DNA of 64,000 bases from Sulfuricella sp. T08 (GCF_000971475.1 NZ_DF967531.1:1-64000), one strand, 5' to 3'. Shown: positions 47,138 to 56,397, counted from the stretch's first letter. Made by a program: numbers and translations. The notes: generated from the sequence alone by a model not told the origin.

Positions 47138-47860
47138 ATGAGTGAACTGATCGTCCAAGGCCTGAAAAAGCGCTACAAATCGCGCCAGGTAGTGAAAAAC
47201 GTTTCGCTGGATGTTTCCAGCGGCGAAGTGGTCGGTTTGCTCGGGCCGAATGGCGCGGGCAAGACCACCAGCTTCTACATGATGGTGGGACTGGTGCCGC
47301 TGGATGGCGGCAGCATCCGCCTCGACGGCGAAGAGCTGAGCCACCTGCCTATCCACCGCCGCTCCCGGCTGGGTTTGAGCTACCTGCCCCAGGAAGCATC
47401 GATCTTCCGCAAGCTGACGGTATCCGAAAACATCCGGGCGATCCTCGAACTGCAAGCGCTAGAGCCGGGGCAGGTTGAACAGCGCCTGGACGATCTGCTG
47501 CACGAGCTGCATATCAACCACCTGCGCAACAACCCGGCGCTTTCCCTCTCCGGCGGCGAGCGCCGACGAGTGGAGATCGCCCGTGCACTCGCCACCCAGC
47601 CGCGCTTCATCCTGCTGGACGAGCCCTTTGCCGGGGTTGACCCTATTGCCGTGATCGATATCCAGAAAATCATCCGCTTCCTCACCTCACAGAACATCGG
47701 GGTGCTGATCACCGACCATAATGTCCGGGAAACCCTGGGAATTTGCGACCGCGCCTACATTATCAATGACGGCGAGGTGCTGGCCAGCGGAAATCCCGAT
47801 GAAATCGTTTATAATGAAAATGTAAGAAAAGTTTACCTGGGAGAACACTTCCGGATGTAA
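47138..47860 (+). CDS. lptB: LPS export ABC transporter ATP-binding protein
   Basis: The 240-residue ATPase powers LPS extraction with LptFG. It has Walker [19 protein letters not shown], signature [17 protein letters not shown], Walker [17 protein letters not shown] and the [12 protein letters not shown]-loop, which are the LptB pattern. The 59-nt gap before it contains the tandem CGGGACTCGGGACTCGG, a short low-complexity repeat. Confidence 0.96.
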   Translation: MSELIVQGLKKRYKSRQVVKNVSLDVSSGEVVGLLGPNGAGKTTSFYMMVGLVPLDGGSIRLDGEELSHLPIHRRSRLGLSYLPQEASIFRKLTVSENIRAILELQALEPGQVEQRLDDLLHELHINHLRNNPALSLSGGERRRVEIARALATQPRFILLDEPFAGVDPIAVIDIQKIIRFLTSQNIGVLITDHNVRETLGICDRAYIINDGEVLASGNPDEIVYNENVRKVYLGEHFRM

Positions 47861-47909
47861 CGGTGAACCCGCTCCAGGCACCGTACCTGCACTCTCCCGG
47901 GAAAAAAAT

Positions 47910-49352
47910 ATGAAGCACAGCCTACAACTCAAACTTTCGCAACACCTGACCCTGACGCCGCAGCTGCAGCAGTCCATCCGGCTGCTACAGCTGTCGACGC
48001 TGGAACTTGACCAGGAACTGGACACCTTCACCCAGGAAAATCCATTCCTCGAACGTGTGGAAAGCACAGGCGATACGGAAAGTGAAGAAGTATCAGATAC
48101 CAGTGGCGGCAAGCCGGATGAGTTCACCACACAGCCCGCCTCCAGCGGCACTGCCGACGAATCCCCCGCCGAACCGGCCTCACTTGCCGAAAACGATTGG
48201 GATCAGGATAGCCCGTGGACTGCGCATGACGATGAAGAGGATAGCGACTACTCTTCGCAACGTGCCGAAGCAGTGGATCTGCGCGATCACCTCAACTGGC
48301 AGTTAGGTCTCACTTCGCTGTCCGAACACGACAAGCGAATTGTCGCCTTGCTGATCGACGCCCTCGACGAAGACGGCTATCTCACCCAGAGCCTGGATGA
48401 ACTCGCCGCGCTATTGCCGCCCGAACTGGAGATCGAACCGATCGAGCTGCACACTGCGCTATACCACCTGCAAAACCTCGATCCGCCCGGTGTCGGCGCA
48501 CGGAACCTGGGGGAATGCCTGGCTTTGCAACTCGAAATCCTTCCGCCTGAAACCCCCTATAGAGAGCAAGCTCTTTCCCTTGCGAAGCAGCACCTTAACC
48601 TGCTGGCTGCGCACGATTTCACCAAACTGAAAAAATTGCTGCGCCTCGACGACGATGGCCTGCGTGCCACCCAGAGCTTGATCACCGGTCTCAATCCGCG
48701 CCCCGGCGCCGCCTTCGCCAACCTGGACACACGCTACATCCAGCACGACGTCGAGGTGAAGAAGGTCAAGGGCCTATGGGTCGCCACCCTGAACCCGGAG
48801 GTCATGCCCAAGCTGCGCATCAATCGCATGTACGCCGACATTCTGCGGCGCAACCGCGAAAGCAGCGGGCAGCACCTGTCGAGCCAGATGCAGGAAGCGA
48901 AATGGATGATCAAGAACATCCAGCAGCGTTTCGAGACTATCCTGCGTGTTTCCCAGGCCATCGTCGAGCGCCAGCGGAATTTCTTCGAACACGGCGCCGT
49001 AGCCATGCGCCCTCTGGTACTGAGAGAGATCGCCGAAGCGGTCGAACTGCATGAATCCACCATCTCGCGCGTCACCACACAGAAGTATATGCTCACCCCA
49101 CGCGGCACGTTTGAGCTCAAATATTTTTTCGGCAGCTCCTGCGCCACGGAAACCGGTGGCGCCTGCTCATCCACTGCTATCCGTGCGCTGATAAAACAGC
49201 TGGTGGCGGCAGAAACCCCGCAAAAACCCCTTTCCGACAGCCAGATCGCAGATATTCTGGCAAAACAGGGCATAGTCGTTGCCCGACGCACCGTAGCAAA
49301 GTACCGCGAGTCCATGCAAATCCCCGCGGTCAGTTTCCGCAAGACCCTTTAA
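47910..49352 (+). CDS. rpoN: RNA polymerase sigma-54 factor
   Basis: It directs polymerase to -24/-12 promoters used by enhancer-dependent activators. The 480-residue product has region I (LKLSQHLTLTPQLQQSIRLLQLSTLELDQEL), an acidic linker (about 50-115), the core-binding and HTH parts (ESTISRVTTQKYMLTPRGTFELKYFF) and the RpoN box ARRTVAKYRE near the C-terminus. It sits in the usual lptB-rpoN-hpf-ptsN order. Confidence 0.97.
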   Translation: MKHSLQLKLSQHLTLTPQLQQSIRLLQLSTLELDQELDTFTQENPFLERVESTGDTESEEVSDTSGGKPDEFTTQPASSGTADESPAEPASLAENDWDQDSPWTAHDDEEDSDYSSQRAEAVDLRDHLNWQLGLTSLSEHDKRIVALLIDALDEDGYLTQSLDELAALLPPELEIEPIELHTALYHLQNLDPPGVGARNLGECLALQLEILPPETPYREQALSLAKQHLNLLAAHDFTKLKKLLRLDDDGLRATQSLITGLNPRPGAAFANLDTRYIQHDVEVKKVKGLWVATLNPEVMPKLRINRMYADILRRNRESSGQHLSSQMQEAKWMIKNIQQRFETILRVSQAIVERQRNFFEHGAVAMRPLVLREIAEAVELHESTISRVTTQKYMLTPRGTFELKYFFGSSCATETGGACSSTAIRALIKQLVAAETPQKPLSDSQIADILAKQGIVVARRTVAKYRESMQIPAVSFRKTL

Positions 49353-49372
49353 TCAACCCGAAGGAGCATCAA

Positions 49373-49699
49373 ATGAACCTCAATGTTACCGGCCACCACG
49401 TTGAAGTGACCCCCGCCATCCGCGATTACGTCACCGACAAGCTCGGCAGGGTTACCCGCCACTTCGACCACGTCATTGACGTCAACGTCATCCTCGCAGT
49501 AGAAAAACTCGTACAGAAAGCCGAAGTAAACGTTCACGTCAGCGGCAAGGATATTTTCGTAAAATCCGAGGATGCCGACATGTACGCTGCAATCGACAGC
49601 CTGGTGGACAAGCTCGACCGCCAGATCGTCAAGCACAAGGAAATGAACGGCGGCCCTAACCGCGGCAGCGGCGGCAAGCACCAGCAGATCGCCGAGTAA
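49373..49699 (+). CDS. hpf: Short ribosome hibernation promoting factor
   Basis: The 108-residue product begins MNLNVTGHHVEVTPAIRDYV and has the beta-alpha fold with DMYAAIDSLVDKLDRQIVKHK, typical of short HPF/YhbH. Short HPF helps form 100S ribosome dimers with RMF in gammaproteobacteria; RMF is not seen here. A good ribosome site (AAGGAG) precedes the ATG. It lies 20 nt after rpoN. Confidence 0.95.
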   Translation: MNLNVTGHHVEVTPAIRDYVTDKLGRVTRHFDHVIDVNVILAVEKLVQKAEVNVHVSGKDIFVKSEDADMYAAIDSLVDKLDRQIVKHKEMNGGPNRGSGGKHQQIAE

Positions 49700-49754
49700 C
49701 ACATTGCGCGGCGGCAACAAAAATTACCGCCGCGCCAAGCCAAAAAACCCGGAT

Positions 49755-50201
49755 ATGAGTCACCTCGCCAGCATACTGCCCCCAGGCAACGTCCTCTGCG
49801 GCCTCGACGTAGGCAGCAAGGCACAGCTATTCGAAGAAGCTGGACGGCTGTTCGAAAACAACCTGCAGCTAGCGCGCAAGAAGGTGATCAACAGCCTTAT
49901 CACGCGTGAAAAACTCGGCTCCACCGGACTCGGCTTTGGGTTCGCCATCCCGCATGGCCGGATCAAAGGCCTGAGTGTCGCCACTGGCGCTTTCTTCAAG
50001 CTGAAAACACCCATTTCCTTCGATGCACCCGACAGCCAGCCGGTCAGTATGTTATTCGTCCTGCTGGTACCGGAGCAGGCCACTGACCTGCACCTGCAAA
50101 TCCTCGGCGAACTGGCGCAAATGTTCAGCAATCGCCAGCTGCGCGAGAAATTGCAGGCCAGTAACGATCCTACAGAAATCTATCAATTGCTAACGGCGTA
50201 G
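49755..50201 (+). CDS. ptsN: Nitrogen PTS EIIA component
   Basis: It is part of the regulatory nitrogen PTS and controls potassium and other systems by its phosphorylation state. The ATG start MSHLASILPPGNVLCGLDVG is chosen over an upstream TTG. The 148-residue product has the phospho-histidine in GFGFAIPHGRIKGL. It is followed two bases later by hprK, which fits control of HPr by a kinase/phosphorylase. Confidence 0.95.
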   Translation: MSHLASILPPGNVLCGLDVGSKAQLFEEAGRLFENNLQLARKKVINSLITREKLGSTGLGFGFAIPHGRIKGLSVATGAFFKLKTPISFDAPDSQPVSMLFVLLVPEQATDLHLQILGELAQMFSNRQLREKLQASNDPTEIYQLLTA

Positions 50202-50203
50202 CC

Positions 50204-51154
50204 ATGTCACAAATAAGCGTAAAGCAGTTGTTCGACGAAACCCACGATAAGCTAGGGATAGTCTGGGTCGCCGGCATGGAGGGCGGAGCCCGCCAGCTCA
50301 CCGGTGAAATCGTGCAAAAGCCGACCCTGGCACTGATCGGCCACCTTAATCTGGTCCATCCCAATCGGGTACAGGTGCTCGGCTGCGCAGAAATGGACTA
50401 CCTGCGCAGCTTGGATCAGGCTGCCCTGACTCAGGCCATCAGCCATCTATTCTCCACCGAGCTTGCCGCAATCATCGTCGCAAACAAGGAGCCAGTACCG
50501 GAGGTACTGCTAGATGCCGCCAACCACACCCAGACACCGCTGTTTACCTCGCCGCAACCCAGCCCCTACCTGATGAACGTGCTCAACCACTACCTCACCC
50601 AGGTACTGGCCGAGTCCATCTCCCTGCACGGCGTTTTTCTGGAAGTACAGGGCATGGGAGTGCTGATCACGGGTGAAAGCGGCATCGGCAAAAGCGAGTT
50701 GGCGCTGGAGCTGGTGACCCGCGGCCACCGCCTGATCGCCGACGATATAGTGGACTTCTACCTGGTTTCGCCGGAAACCGTGGAGGGACGCTGCCCAGCG
50801 CTGCTGCAGGATTTCATGGAAGTTCGCGGCCTCGGCGTGCTGAACATCCGCATGCTGTTTGGCGAGACCTCGGTAAAACCAAAGAAGAACATCAAACTGA
50901 TCGTCAACCTGATCAAATTGTCCGAGCTGATAATTTCGTCGCAGGACCGGCTACAAATCGAAGAGCTCAGCCAGAACATCCTTGACGTGGAAATTCCCAA
51001 GGTACGCATCCCCGTTGCGGGGGGCCGCAACATCGCGGTGATGGTGGAAGTCGCGGTGCGCAACCACATCCTGCGCAAGCGCGGGATCAGCAGCACGCGC
51101 GAATTCGTCGAGCGGCACGAACGCCTGATGGCAGGCGCGAGGGAAGAAGAATGA
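50204..51154 (+). CDS. hprK: HPr kinase/phosphorylase
   Basis: It phosphorylates and dephosphorylates HPr on serine. The 316-residue product has an N-terminal MurF-like domain (to about 130), Walker [18 protein letters not shown] and the signature [17 protein letters not shown]. No ptsH or ptsI gene follows directly; they must lie elsewhere. The pairing with ptsN and rapZ is usual for betaproteobacteria. Confidence 0.95.
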   Translation: MSQISVKQLFDETHDKLGIVWVAGMEGGARQLTGEIVQKPTLALIGHLNLVHPNRVQVLGCAEMDYLRSLDQAALTQAISHLFSTELAAIIVANKEPVPEVLLDAANHTQTPLFTSPQPSPYLMNVLNHYLTQVLAESISLHGVFLEVQGMGVLITGESGIGKSELALELVTRGHRLIADDIVDFYLVSPETVEGRCPALLQDFMEVRGLGVLNIRMLFGETSVKPKKNIKLIVNLIKLSELIISSQDRLQIEELSQNILDVEIPKVRIPVAGGRNIAVMVEVAVRNHILRKRGISSTREFVERHERLMAGAREEE

Positions 51155-51197
51155 ACAACGCACCCTCACCCCTCACTCATCACCGCTCACCCTGAAA

Positions 51198-52037
51198 ATG
51201 CAACTCATCCTGATCAGCGGCCTCTCCGGCTCCGGCAAAAGCATTGCTCTTACCGTGCTGGAAGACTGTGGATTTTACTGCGTGGACAACCTGCCGGCGC
51301 AACTCCTGCCCAACATCGCCGGCTACCTTGACCGGGCCGGCCACGCGCGCATCGCCATCAGCGTCGACGTGCGCAGCAGCGGCACGCTCGATCAGCTGCC
51401 GCAAATCATTACACAGATCAAGGAACAGGGCTTTGACCTGCGCCTGCTGTTTCTGGAAGCGAAAACCGACACCCTGGTCAAGCGCTTCAGCGAAACGCGG
51501 CGACGCCATCCCTTGAGCAGCGACCAGTTCACCCTGAAAGAATGCATCCAGCTCGAGCGCGACCTGCTCGAACCGGTGGGCGACCTCGGCCACCGCATCG
51601 ACACCAGCGACCTGAATCCCAACACCCTGCGCGCCTGGATCAAGGAATTCGTGGATTTCGACCGTTCCCGGCTGACCCTGCTGTTCCAGTCCTTCGGCTT
51701 CAAGCACGGCATTCCGCTGGACGCCGATTTCGTCTTCGACGTGCGTTGCCTGCCCAATCCCCATTATGACCCTGTGCTGCGCCCACTTACCGGCAAGGAT
51801 GCCGCGGTTGCCGCCTTTCTGGAAAGCGATGCCAGCGTACAGAAAATGCTGGGCGACATCCGCCGCTTTGTGGAAGACTGGCTACCCTGCTTCATCCGCG
51901 ACAACCGCAATTACCTGACCGTCGCCCTGGGCTGCACGGGTGGTCAGCATCGCTCGGTGTATTTCGCCGAAAAACTAATGGAACATTTCCACACCGACGG
52001 GCAGCAGACGATGGTGAGGCATCGCGAGCTGAGCTGA
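51198..52037 (+). CDS. rapZ: RNase adapter / nucleotide-binding protein RapZ
   Basis: The 279-residue product has an N-terminal P-loop [31 protein letters not shown] and a C-terminal domain with [22 protein letters not shown] and [19 protein letters not shown]. In E. coli RapZ directs RNase E to the GlmZ small RNA and controls amino-sugar supply; whether this holds here is inference. Last gene of the rpoN-linked group. Confidence 0.95.
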   Translation: MQLILISGLSGSGKSIALTVLEDCGFYCVDNLPAQLLPNIAGYLDRAGHARIAISVDVRSSGTLDQLPQIITQIKEQGFDLRLLFLEAKTDTLVKRFSETRRRHPLSSDQFTLKECIQLERDLLEPVGDLGHRIDTSDLNPNTLRAWIKEFVDFDRSRLTLLFQSFGFKHGIPLDADFVFDVRCLPNPHYDPVLRPLTGKDAAVAAFLESDASVQKMLGDIRRFVEDWLPCFIRDNRNYLTVALGCTGGQHRSVYFAEKLMEHFHTDGQQTMVRHRELS

Positions 52038-52405
52038 TGCTGCGCCTGATAAAAACCGGCGACTGGCTGGTGCTGCTTGCCGGCATGATCATCACGGCCT
52101 GGCTGTTTGCCGCCCTGTGGCAAGGCCATGCTGCCAACAAAGCGGTAGTACGCAGCGGCGGCAAAGTGGTAGCCGAACTCAGCCTGTCTGAAAACCGCAG
52201 CTACCTCGCCCATGGCCCGCTCGGTACCAGCCGCATCGAAATCCGCAACCGCCGCGCCCGCGTAGCCGAAGACCCCAGCCCACGCCAGTACTGCGTCAAA
52301 CAGGGCTGGCTGAGCCAAGCCGGGGAAGCCGCACTGTGCCTGCCCAACCAAGTCAGCCTGGAATTGACCGGTGCGAAGAAATTATATGATTCACTTAGTT
52401 ATTAG
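52037..52405 (+). CDS. NusG domain II-containing protein
   Basis: A 122-residue protein with an N-terminal membrane segment (WLVLLAGMIITAWLFAALW) and a small beta domain (about 45-120) that resembles the NusG domain II (DUF1312) fold: GPLGTSRIEIRNRRARVAEDPSPRQYCVKQGWLSQAGEAALCLPN. The ATG overlaps the rapZ stop. Such genes are often next to Gx-transporter genes, as here. Confidence 0.8.
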   Translation: MLRLIKTGDWLVLLAGMIITAWLFAALWQGHAANKAVVRSGGKVVAELSLSENRSYLAHGPLGTSRIEIRNRRARVAEDPSPRQYCVKQGWLSQAGEAALCLPNQVSLELTGAKKLYDSLSY

Positions 52406-52414
52406 ATTGATAGG

Positions 52415-52437
52415 GTGGGCACCGCCTTTGTGCCCAC
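52415..52437. repeat. GTGGGCAC hairpin after the NusG-II gene
   Basis: GTGGGCAC, loop CGCCTTT, GTGCCCAC forms a perfect 8-bp stem ten bases after the stop. It lacks a U-tract, so it is more likely a dispersed palindrome or an mRNA-protecting hairpin than an intrinsic terminator. Confidence 0.6.
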
Positions 52438-52449
52438 GCGGAAATAACT

Positions 52450-52513
52450 CCCTCTCCCCAACCCTCTCCCGCCAGCGGGCGAGGGGGCAAACGTGAAGGG
52501 CGCTTGTTTTGAC
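52450..52513 (-). repeat. Repeat copy A, inverted partner of 53050-53113
   Basis: Read on the minus strand it matches 53050-53113 at 56 of 64 positions by my alignment. It contains the TCAAAACAAG start, CACGTTTGCC and the GGGAGAGG...GGGGAGAGGG palindrome. The TTG start of the Gx-transporter gene (52509) lies inside it. Confidence 0.85.
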
Positions 52514-53105
52514 TCGCTCGGTTATTAACATCCAGACCACCCCCGAAGACCACCGCATCGCACAGCTGTCTGCGTTCGCCATTGGTCTTTCCGTGATGGA
52601 AGCTGTCATCCCCTCGCCGCTGCCCGGCATTAAGCCGGGACTGGCGAACATCGTCACCCTGCTGGTACTGGAGCGTTTCGGCCTGCGCGCTGCCGTGTGG
52701 GTTTCGCTGCTACGGGTAGTGGCGGGCAGCCTGATCCTCGGCACCTTTCTTTCCCCTTCATTCGTCCTGAGCTTTTCCGGGGCGGCAGCCAGCCTCGCCG
52801 CGCTGGCGCTGGCGCGACATCTGCCGAGAAGATGGTTCGGTGCAATCTCTCTCAGCATCATCGCCGCCTTCGTCCATATCGCCGGGCAAATGGCCGTAGT
52901 TTACCTGTGGCTGATCCCGCATGCCGGCATCCTCTACCTCGCCCCGATTTTCGCCGCCGCCGCGCTGCTGTTCGGCACCGTAAACGGACTGATCACCGCC
53001 AATCTCCTGGCCGAGGGCGAGGAATCCATCCCCGCCCGGACGCCGCAAATTCAAAACAAGTGCCTTTCACGTTTGCCTCCTCTCCCGCTTGCGGGAGAGG
53101 ATTGA
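52509..53105 (+). CDS. Gx transporter family membrane protein
   Basis: The 198-residue product has about five or six membrane spans and opens AQLSAFAIGLSVMEAVIPSPLPGIKPGLANIVTLLVLERFG, with the GxxxPGLAN pattern of the Gx (heptaprenyl synthase component I-like) transporter family. The start codon is TTG with no good alternative. The last 13 or so residues (SRLPPLPLAGED) are encoded by repeat copy B. The substrate is unknown; these proteins often go with NusG-II and FMN-linked genes. Confidence 0.8.
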   Translation: MTRSVINIQTTPEDHRIAQLSAFAIGLSVMEAVIPSPLPGIKPGLANIVTLLVLERFGLRAAVWVSLLRVVAGSLILGTFLSPSFVLSFSGAAASLAALALARHLPRRWFGAISLSIIAAFVHIAGQMAVVYLWLIPHAGILYLAPIFAAAALLFGTVNGLITANLLAEGEESIPARTPQIQNKCLSRLPPLPLAGED

Positions 53106-53113
53106 GGAGAGGG
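53050..53113 (+). repeat. Repeat copy B at the 3' end of the Gx transporter gene
   Basis: TCAAAACAAG, CACGTTTGCC and the palindrome CTCTCCCGCTTGCGGGAGAG occur in the same order as in copy A but on the opposite strand. It supplies the last codons and stop of the Gx transporter gene and the ribosome site (GGAGAGGG) of the next gene. Confidence 0.85.
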
Positions 53114-53117
53114 TTTC

Positions 53118-53702
53118 ATGGCTAACGGGCAATCTCGGACGAAGCGCGCACTCCTGCTGATTCTTACCTGCCTGACAGCCGCATCATCTGTCGCGACCGC
53201 GGCCGAATGGGTGAAGATCCACACTGCAGCCGATCCAAACCTGTACTTTTACGACCGATCCAAGCTGTTCCTGAATGACGACGAGATCACCTACTGGAAG
53301 AAAGTGATTTTCATAACGCCTCAACCCTTCAAGGACAAGCTCATTGCCAGCGCCTTGTACCGCGAGCGCATCCACTGCTCCGAGCACACTCTCAAGCTGA
53401 TCAGCTACCTGCTCTACACCCCGGCAGGAGAACTCTTCGAATACGCCCCGACCAAGGAAGGCGACCCCGCCCCGATCATCCCGGACAGCCTCGGCGACGT
53501 CTTCGAAAAAGCCCTCTGCACGCTGGTCCGACAAAAACATGAGGAAGACCGGCAAAGGGCCGAGGCCAAAGCAAAGGCAGAGGCTGCGGAAAAAATGGCG
53601 GCAGAGGAAGAGGCCAGGCTCAAGGCTGAAGCGGAGGCAACTGCGGCCACCAACCCGCAGCCTGCAGCTCCCCCGCCCGACACATCCGCACCGCAGCATT
53701 GA
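53118..53702 (+). CDS. Secreted surface-adhesin-E-like protein
   Basis: The 194-residue product has a basic signal peptide (RTKRALLLILTCLTAASSVATAA). The domain EWVKIHTAADPNLYFYDRSKLFLNDDEITYWKKVIF resembles the surface-adhesin protein E fold seen in small periplasmic proteins. A Lys/Glu/Ala-rich coiled-coil (about 140-175) and a Pro/Ala tail end it. Two Cys (in HCSEHTL and KALCTLV) may form a disulfide. Function unknown. Confidence 0.6.
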   Translation: MANGQSRTKRALLLILTCLTAASSVATAAEWVKIHTAADPNLYFYDRSKLFLNDDEITYWKKVIFITPQPFKDKLIASALYRERIHCSEHTLKLISYLLYTPAGELFEYAPTKEGDPAPIIPDSLGDVFEKALCTLVRQKHEEDRQRAEAKAKAEAAEKMAAEEEARLKAEAEATAATNPQPAAPPPDTSAPQH

Positions 53703-53734
53703 GCGCGCCGCTTACCTGGCCTACAATCAGAAAG

Positions 53735-54352
53735 ATGAAAACCCATAACAAGACCATCACCCTGGCGCTGACCGGCGCTTCCGGCATGCCCTACGCCCTG
53801 CGCCTGTTGCAATGCCTGCTGGAAAGCGGCAGCCGGGTCTACCTGCTTTACTCCCAGGCAGCACAGATCGTGGCGAAACAGGAAATGGATCTGACCCTGC
53901 CTTCCCGCCCGCAGGAGGCGCAGCAGATGCTGTGCGAACGCTACAGCGCATCGCCCGAACAGCTCAAAGTGTTCGGCCGCGACGAATGGTTCGCCCCGGT
54001 GGCTTCCGGCACCAACCCGGCCGACGCCATGGTGGTTTGCCCCTGCACCATGGGCACGCTCGGCTCGATTGCAGCGGGTCTGTCCGACAACCTGATCGAG
54101 CGCGCCGCCGACGTGATGCTGAAGGAAAACCGTAAGCTCATCATCGTGCCGCGCGAAGCGCCATTTTCTGTCATCCATCTCGAGAACATGCTGAAACTGG
54201 CCCGCGCCGGCGCCGTCATTCTCCCCGCCAACCCCGGCTTCTACCACCACCCCCAGAGCGTGGACGAAGTGGTGGACTTCATCGTGGCGCGCATCCTCGA
54301 TCATCTCGGCGTCGAACACCAGCTGATGGCTCGCTGGGGTGGAGACGAATAA
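53735..54352 (+). CDS. ubiX: Flavin prenyltransferase UbiX
   Basis: It makes the prenylated FMN cofactor for UbiD decarboxylases in ubiquinone synthesis. The start MKTHNKTITLALTGASGMPYA is the conserved one. The 205-residue product has the FMN-binding TGASG, PVASGTNPADAMVVCPCTMGTLGSIAAGLSDNLIERAADV and LIIVPREAPFSVIHLENML. It fits the bc1-based, quinone-dependent respiration of this organism. Confidence 0.95.
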   Translation: MKTHNKTITLALTGASGMPYALRLLQCLLESGSRVYLLYSQAAQIVAKQEMDLTLPSRPQEAQQMLCERYSASPEQLKVFGRDEWFAPVASGTNPADAMVVCPCTMGTLGSIAAGLSDNLIERAADVMLKENRKLIIVPREAPFSVIHLENMLKLARAGAVILPANPGFYHHPQSVDEVVDFIVARILDHLGVEHQLMARWGGDE

Positions 54353-54888
54353 TGGCCAAGTTCTACCCACAACTCGACGATAACCTCAAAGCCTTCATCG
54401 CACGGCAGCACATCTTTTTCGTCGCCACCGCTCCCGATGACGGACGCATCAACCTCTCGCCCAAAGGGCTGGACGGCTTGCGCGTACTGGACGACAGGCG
54501 CGTGGCCTATCTCGACCTCACCGGCAGCGGCAACGAAACCGCCGCCCACCTGCTGGCAGACGGGCGCATGACGCTGATGTTCTGCGCCTTCGAGGGCAGC
54601 CACCTGATCCTGCGCCTGTATGGCCGGGGGCGCGCCATCAGGCCGGGCGATTCCGAATGGGCTACGCTCGCAGCGCAATTCCCCACCCTGCCCGGCACGC
54701 GCCAGATCATCCTGCTCGACATCGAATCGCTGCAAACCTCCTGCGGTGCAGGCGTGCCCCTCTACACCTATACTGGAGAACGCGAGGCTCTGCTGCGCTG
54801 GGTGGAAAAGAAAGGCGAACAGGGCGTGCGCGACTACCAGTTCGAAAAGAACCGGATCAGCATAGACGGCCTGCCGACCGGACTTTAA
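54352..54888 (+). CDS. Pyridoxamine 5'-phosphate oxidase-fold protein
   Basis: The 178-residue product has the PPOX split-barrel pattern: FIARQHIFFVATAPDDGRINLSPKGLDGLRVLDDRRVAYLDLTGSGNETAAHL and MTLMFCAFEGSHLILRLYG. Such proteins bind flavin or heme and have varied roles; the substrate cannot be read here. Its ATG overlaps the ubiX stop (TAATG), so they are coupled. Confidence 0.85.
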   Translation: MAKFYPQLDDNLKAFIARQHIFFVATAPDDGRINLSPKGLDGLRVLDDRRVAYLDLTGSGNETAAHLLADGRMTLMFCAFEGSHLILRLYGRGRAIRPGDSEWATLAAQFPTLPGTRQIILLDIESLQTSCGAGVPLYTYTGEREALLRWVEKKGEQGVRDYQFEKNRISIDGLPTGL

Positions 54889-54900
54889 AAGGAAAACATC

Positions 54901-55128
54901 ATGAAACACATCGGACTGATAGTATTACTGCTAACCACGGCGCTGCTCACCGCCTGCGAGGAAAAACCCTACAAGCCGCCGGTACCGCACACTGAACCGG
55001 ACAAATCCGCCGCCAAGCTGTTCGCGCCGCAGCGCGAAGCGCTGGACAAGGCCAAGGGCGTCGGGAGGACGGTCGAACAGGCGAGCCAGGAGCAAAAAGA
55101 AGCCGCCGAAAAGGCCGCCGGCTATTAA
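54901..55128 (+). CDS. Small lipoprotein
   Basis: The 75-residue product has a lipoprotein signal ending LLTTALLTAC, with Cys18 as the lipid site. The mature part, EEKPYKPPVPHTEPDKSAAK, ends in an Ala/Glu/Lys/Gln-rich helix (LDKAKGVGRTVEQASQEQKEAAEKAA). A ribosome site AAGGAAA precedes the ATG. Function unknown. Confidence 0.7.
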   Translation: MKHIGLIVLLLTTALLTACEEKPYKPPVPHTEPDKSAAKLFAPQREALDKAKGVGRTVEQASQEQKEAAEKAAGY

Positions 55129-55162
55129 GCGCCAGATTTCCTTGGTCTGGAATAGTTAGCCT

Positions 55163-55507
55163 ATGATTCGACTCACTGAATCACTAAACTCCTGGGGAAC
55201 CCCTGATTTTGAGGACATCCTCAAGTCGGAAATCGAGCAACTGGGTGCTGACCAGCTACCCTTGCAGCAGGGATTATCAACCAGCAGCTATGCCCTGGAT
55301 GACAAACTCAAGGTGCGAATTATCAGCCTTTCCGAGAAAGCCGGTTTTATAAGTGCAAAAGTCGGTATTTTTTATTTCGGGATTACTCCCGGCTGCAGTT
55401 GTGCGGATGACCCCACGCCGGTCGAAGAACAGGCCGAATACTGTGTGGTGCAGCTTGATATCAATAAAATGACGGCCGAAACGACGGTAGCTCTTCTGGC
55501 GGAATAA
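55163..55507 (+). CDS. Conserved-looking protein, unknown function
   Basis: A 114-residue soluble protein opening MIRLTESLNSWGTPDFEDILKSEIE. The second half, VGIFYFGITPGCSCADDPTPVEEQAEYCVVQLDINK, has a CxC pair and a third Cys, with strands in a repeating pattern that suggests a small alpha/beta fold. No family that I can name with confidence. Confidence 0.6.
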   Translation: MIRLTESLNSWGTPDFEDILKSEIEQLGADQLPLQQGLSTSSYALDDKLKVRIISLSEKAGFISAKVGIFYFGITPGCSCADDPTPVEEQAEYCVVQLDINKMTAETTVALLAE

Positions 55508-55514
55508 GCATGGT

Positions 55515-55724
55515 TTATAGATCTGACCCATTCACGCAGTCGTTTTCCTCCTGACCCAATATATCCAAAATTTCCACTTGCATCGGCGCACGTAGCGGAA
55601 GAAAATTTGCATGCAACCTATCGGCACAGTAGCCGACGCACATGACTTGCGTTACTTGTCTTCTTTTTTTCTGCTGAAAACAATCGGCAGCCAACTGTTT
55701 AATTTCAGTCCCATTTTGTATCAT
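55515..55724 (-). CDS. Possible small gene opposite the 55508-55722 gap
   Basis: A 69-residue frame runs on the minus strand from the ATG at 55722-55724. It has an evenly charged peptide (EIKQLAADCFQQKKRRQ, then MQVEILDILGQEENDCVNG) that looks more protein-like than a shadow frame. Its start overlaps the start of the plus-strand gene at 55723. No good ribosome site is seen, and I do not recognise a family. It could be a gene fragment. Confidence 0.3.
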   Translation of the reverse strand: MIQNGTEIKQLAADCFQQKKRRQVTQVMCVGYCADRLHANFLPLRAPMQVEILDILGQEENDCVNGSDL

Positions 55725-56334
55725 GAACCATGTATGCCGTGAAGCATGCCCTGAAAAATTTCGAGGGATCGACGAAGTGTCCAAATTACTTTCTGACCAG
55801 AAACAGCAAATCGTGCAATTCCATGCGGCCTTGATTAATAACGTGGTGATGGCTTGCCAGAACCGGGCGCTCCTGCCCCAATTGGAACAGATGCTGGAAA
55901 TGACCGCCAAGAGCGGTTGGGCTACCTTGGTGGCGGTGATCCGCCAGGTGGTAAACGGCAAGCGGGATACCAGCGTGCTATTGGGGCTGGATGAAGAGGA
56001 CCGCACAATTGTCGAGACCATTCTGTGCGGGATTCAAGACCCTTCCACTTTGCCTGACCCTAATGCCAAGCCTGATGCCAGCCTGGCCGCACCAGGACTC
56101 GCCGCCATGATCGATGCAGCGGGGAAAGGCAGCCCAGAAGCATTGCATATGCTGGCCAACATGGCTGAACAGATGGTACGGGCTGGCGGCGACATGGCCA
56201 AACTGGGCGGCATGATGCGTAAACTCGTGGGCGGTGAACGGGATGCCGACAAGCTGGCCAAAGGCATGAGCGTGCAGGGGCAAGAACTAGTGTATTCGAT
56301 ACTGACTGAACTGGGTAAGCTGGCCAGACATTAA
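55723..56334 (+). CDS. Helical protein, unknown function
   Basis: Up to 203 residues, mostly helical: SKLLSDQKQQIVQFHAALINNVVMACQNRALLPQLEQMLEMTAKSGWATLVAVIRQVVNGKRD. A middle linker rich in Pro/Asp/Ala follows, then GGDMAKLGGMMRKLVGGERDADKLAKGMSVQGQELVYSILTELGKL. A GTG at 55777 (MSKLLSDQKQ), with GAGGGA eight bases upstream, may be the true start instead of the ATG at 55723. Not recognised. Confidence 0.6.
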   Translation: MNHVCREACPEKFRGIDEVSKLLSDQKQQIVQFHAALINNVVMACQNRALLPQLEQMLEMTAKSGWATLVAVIRQVVNGKRDTSVLLGLDEEDRTIVETILCGIQDPSTLPDPNAKPDASLAAPGLAAMIDAAGKGSPEALHMLANMAEQMVRAGGDMAKLGGMMRKLVGGERDADKLAKGMSVQGQELVYSILTELGKLARH

Positions 56335-56397
56335 ATGCCGCACCCTATCGATTGATGGTGCTGCCTTTGCTGTCGCCGGACACCCCAAGGGAGGAAC

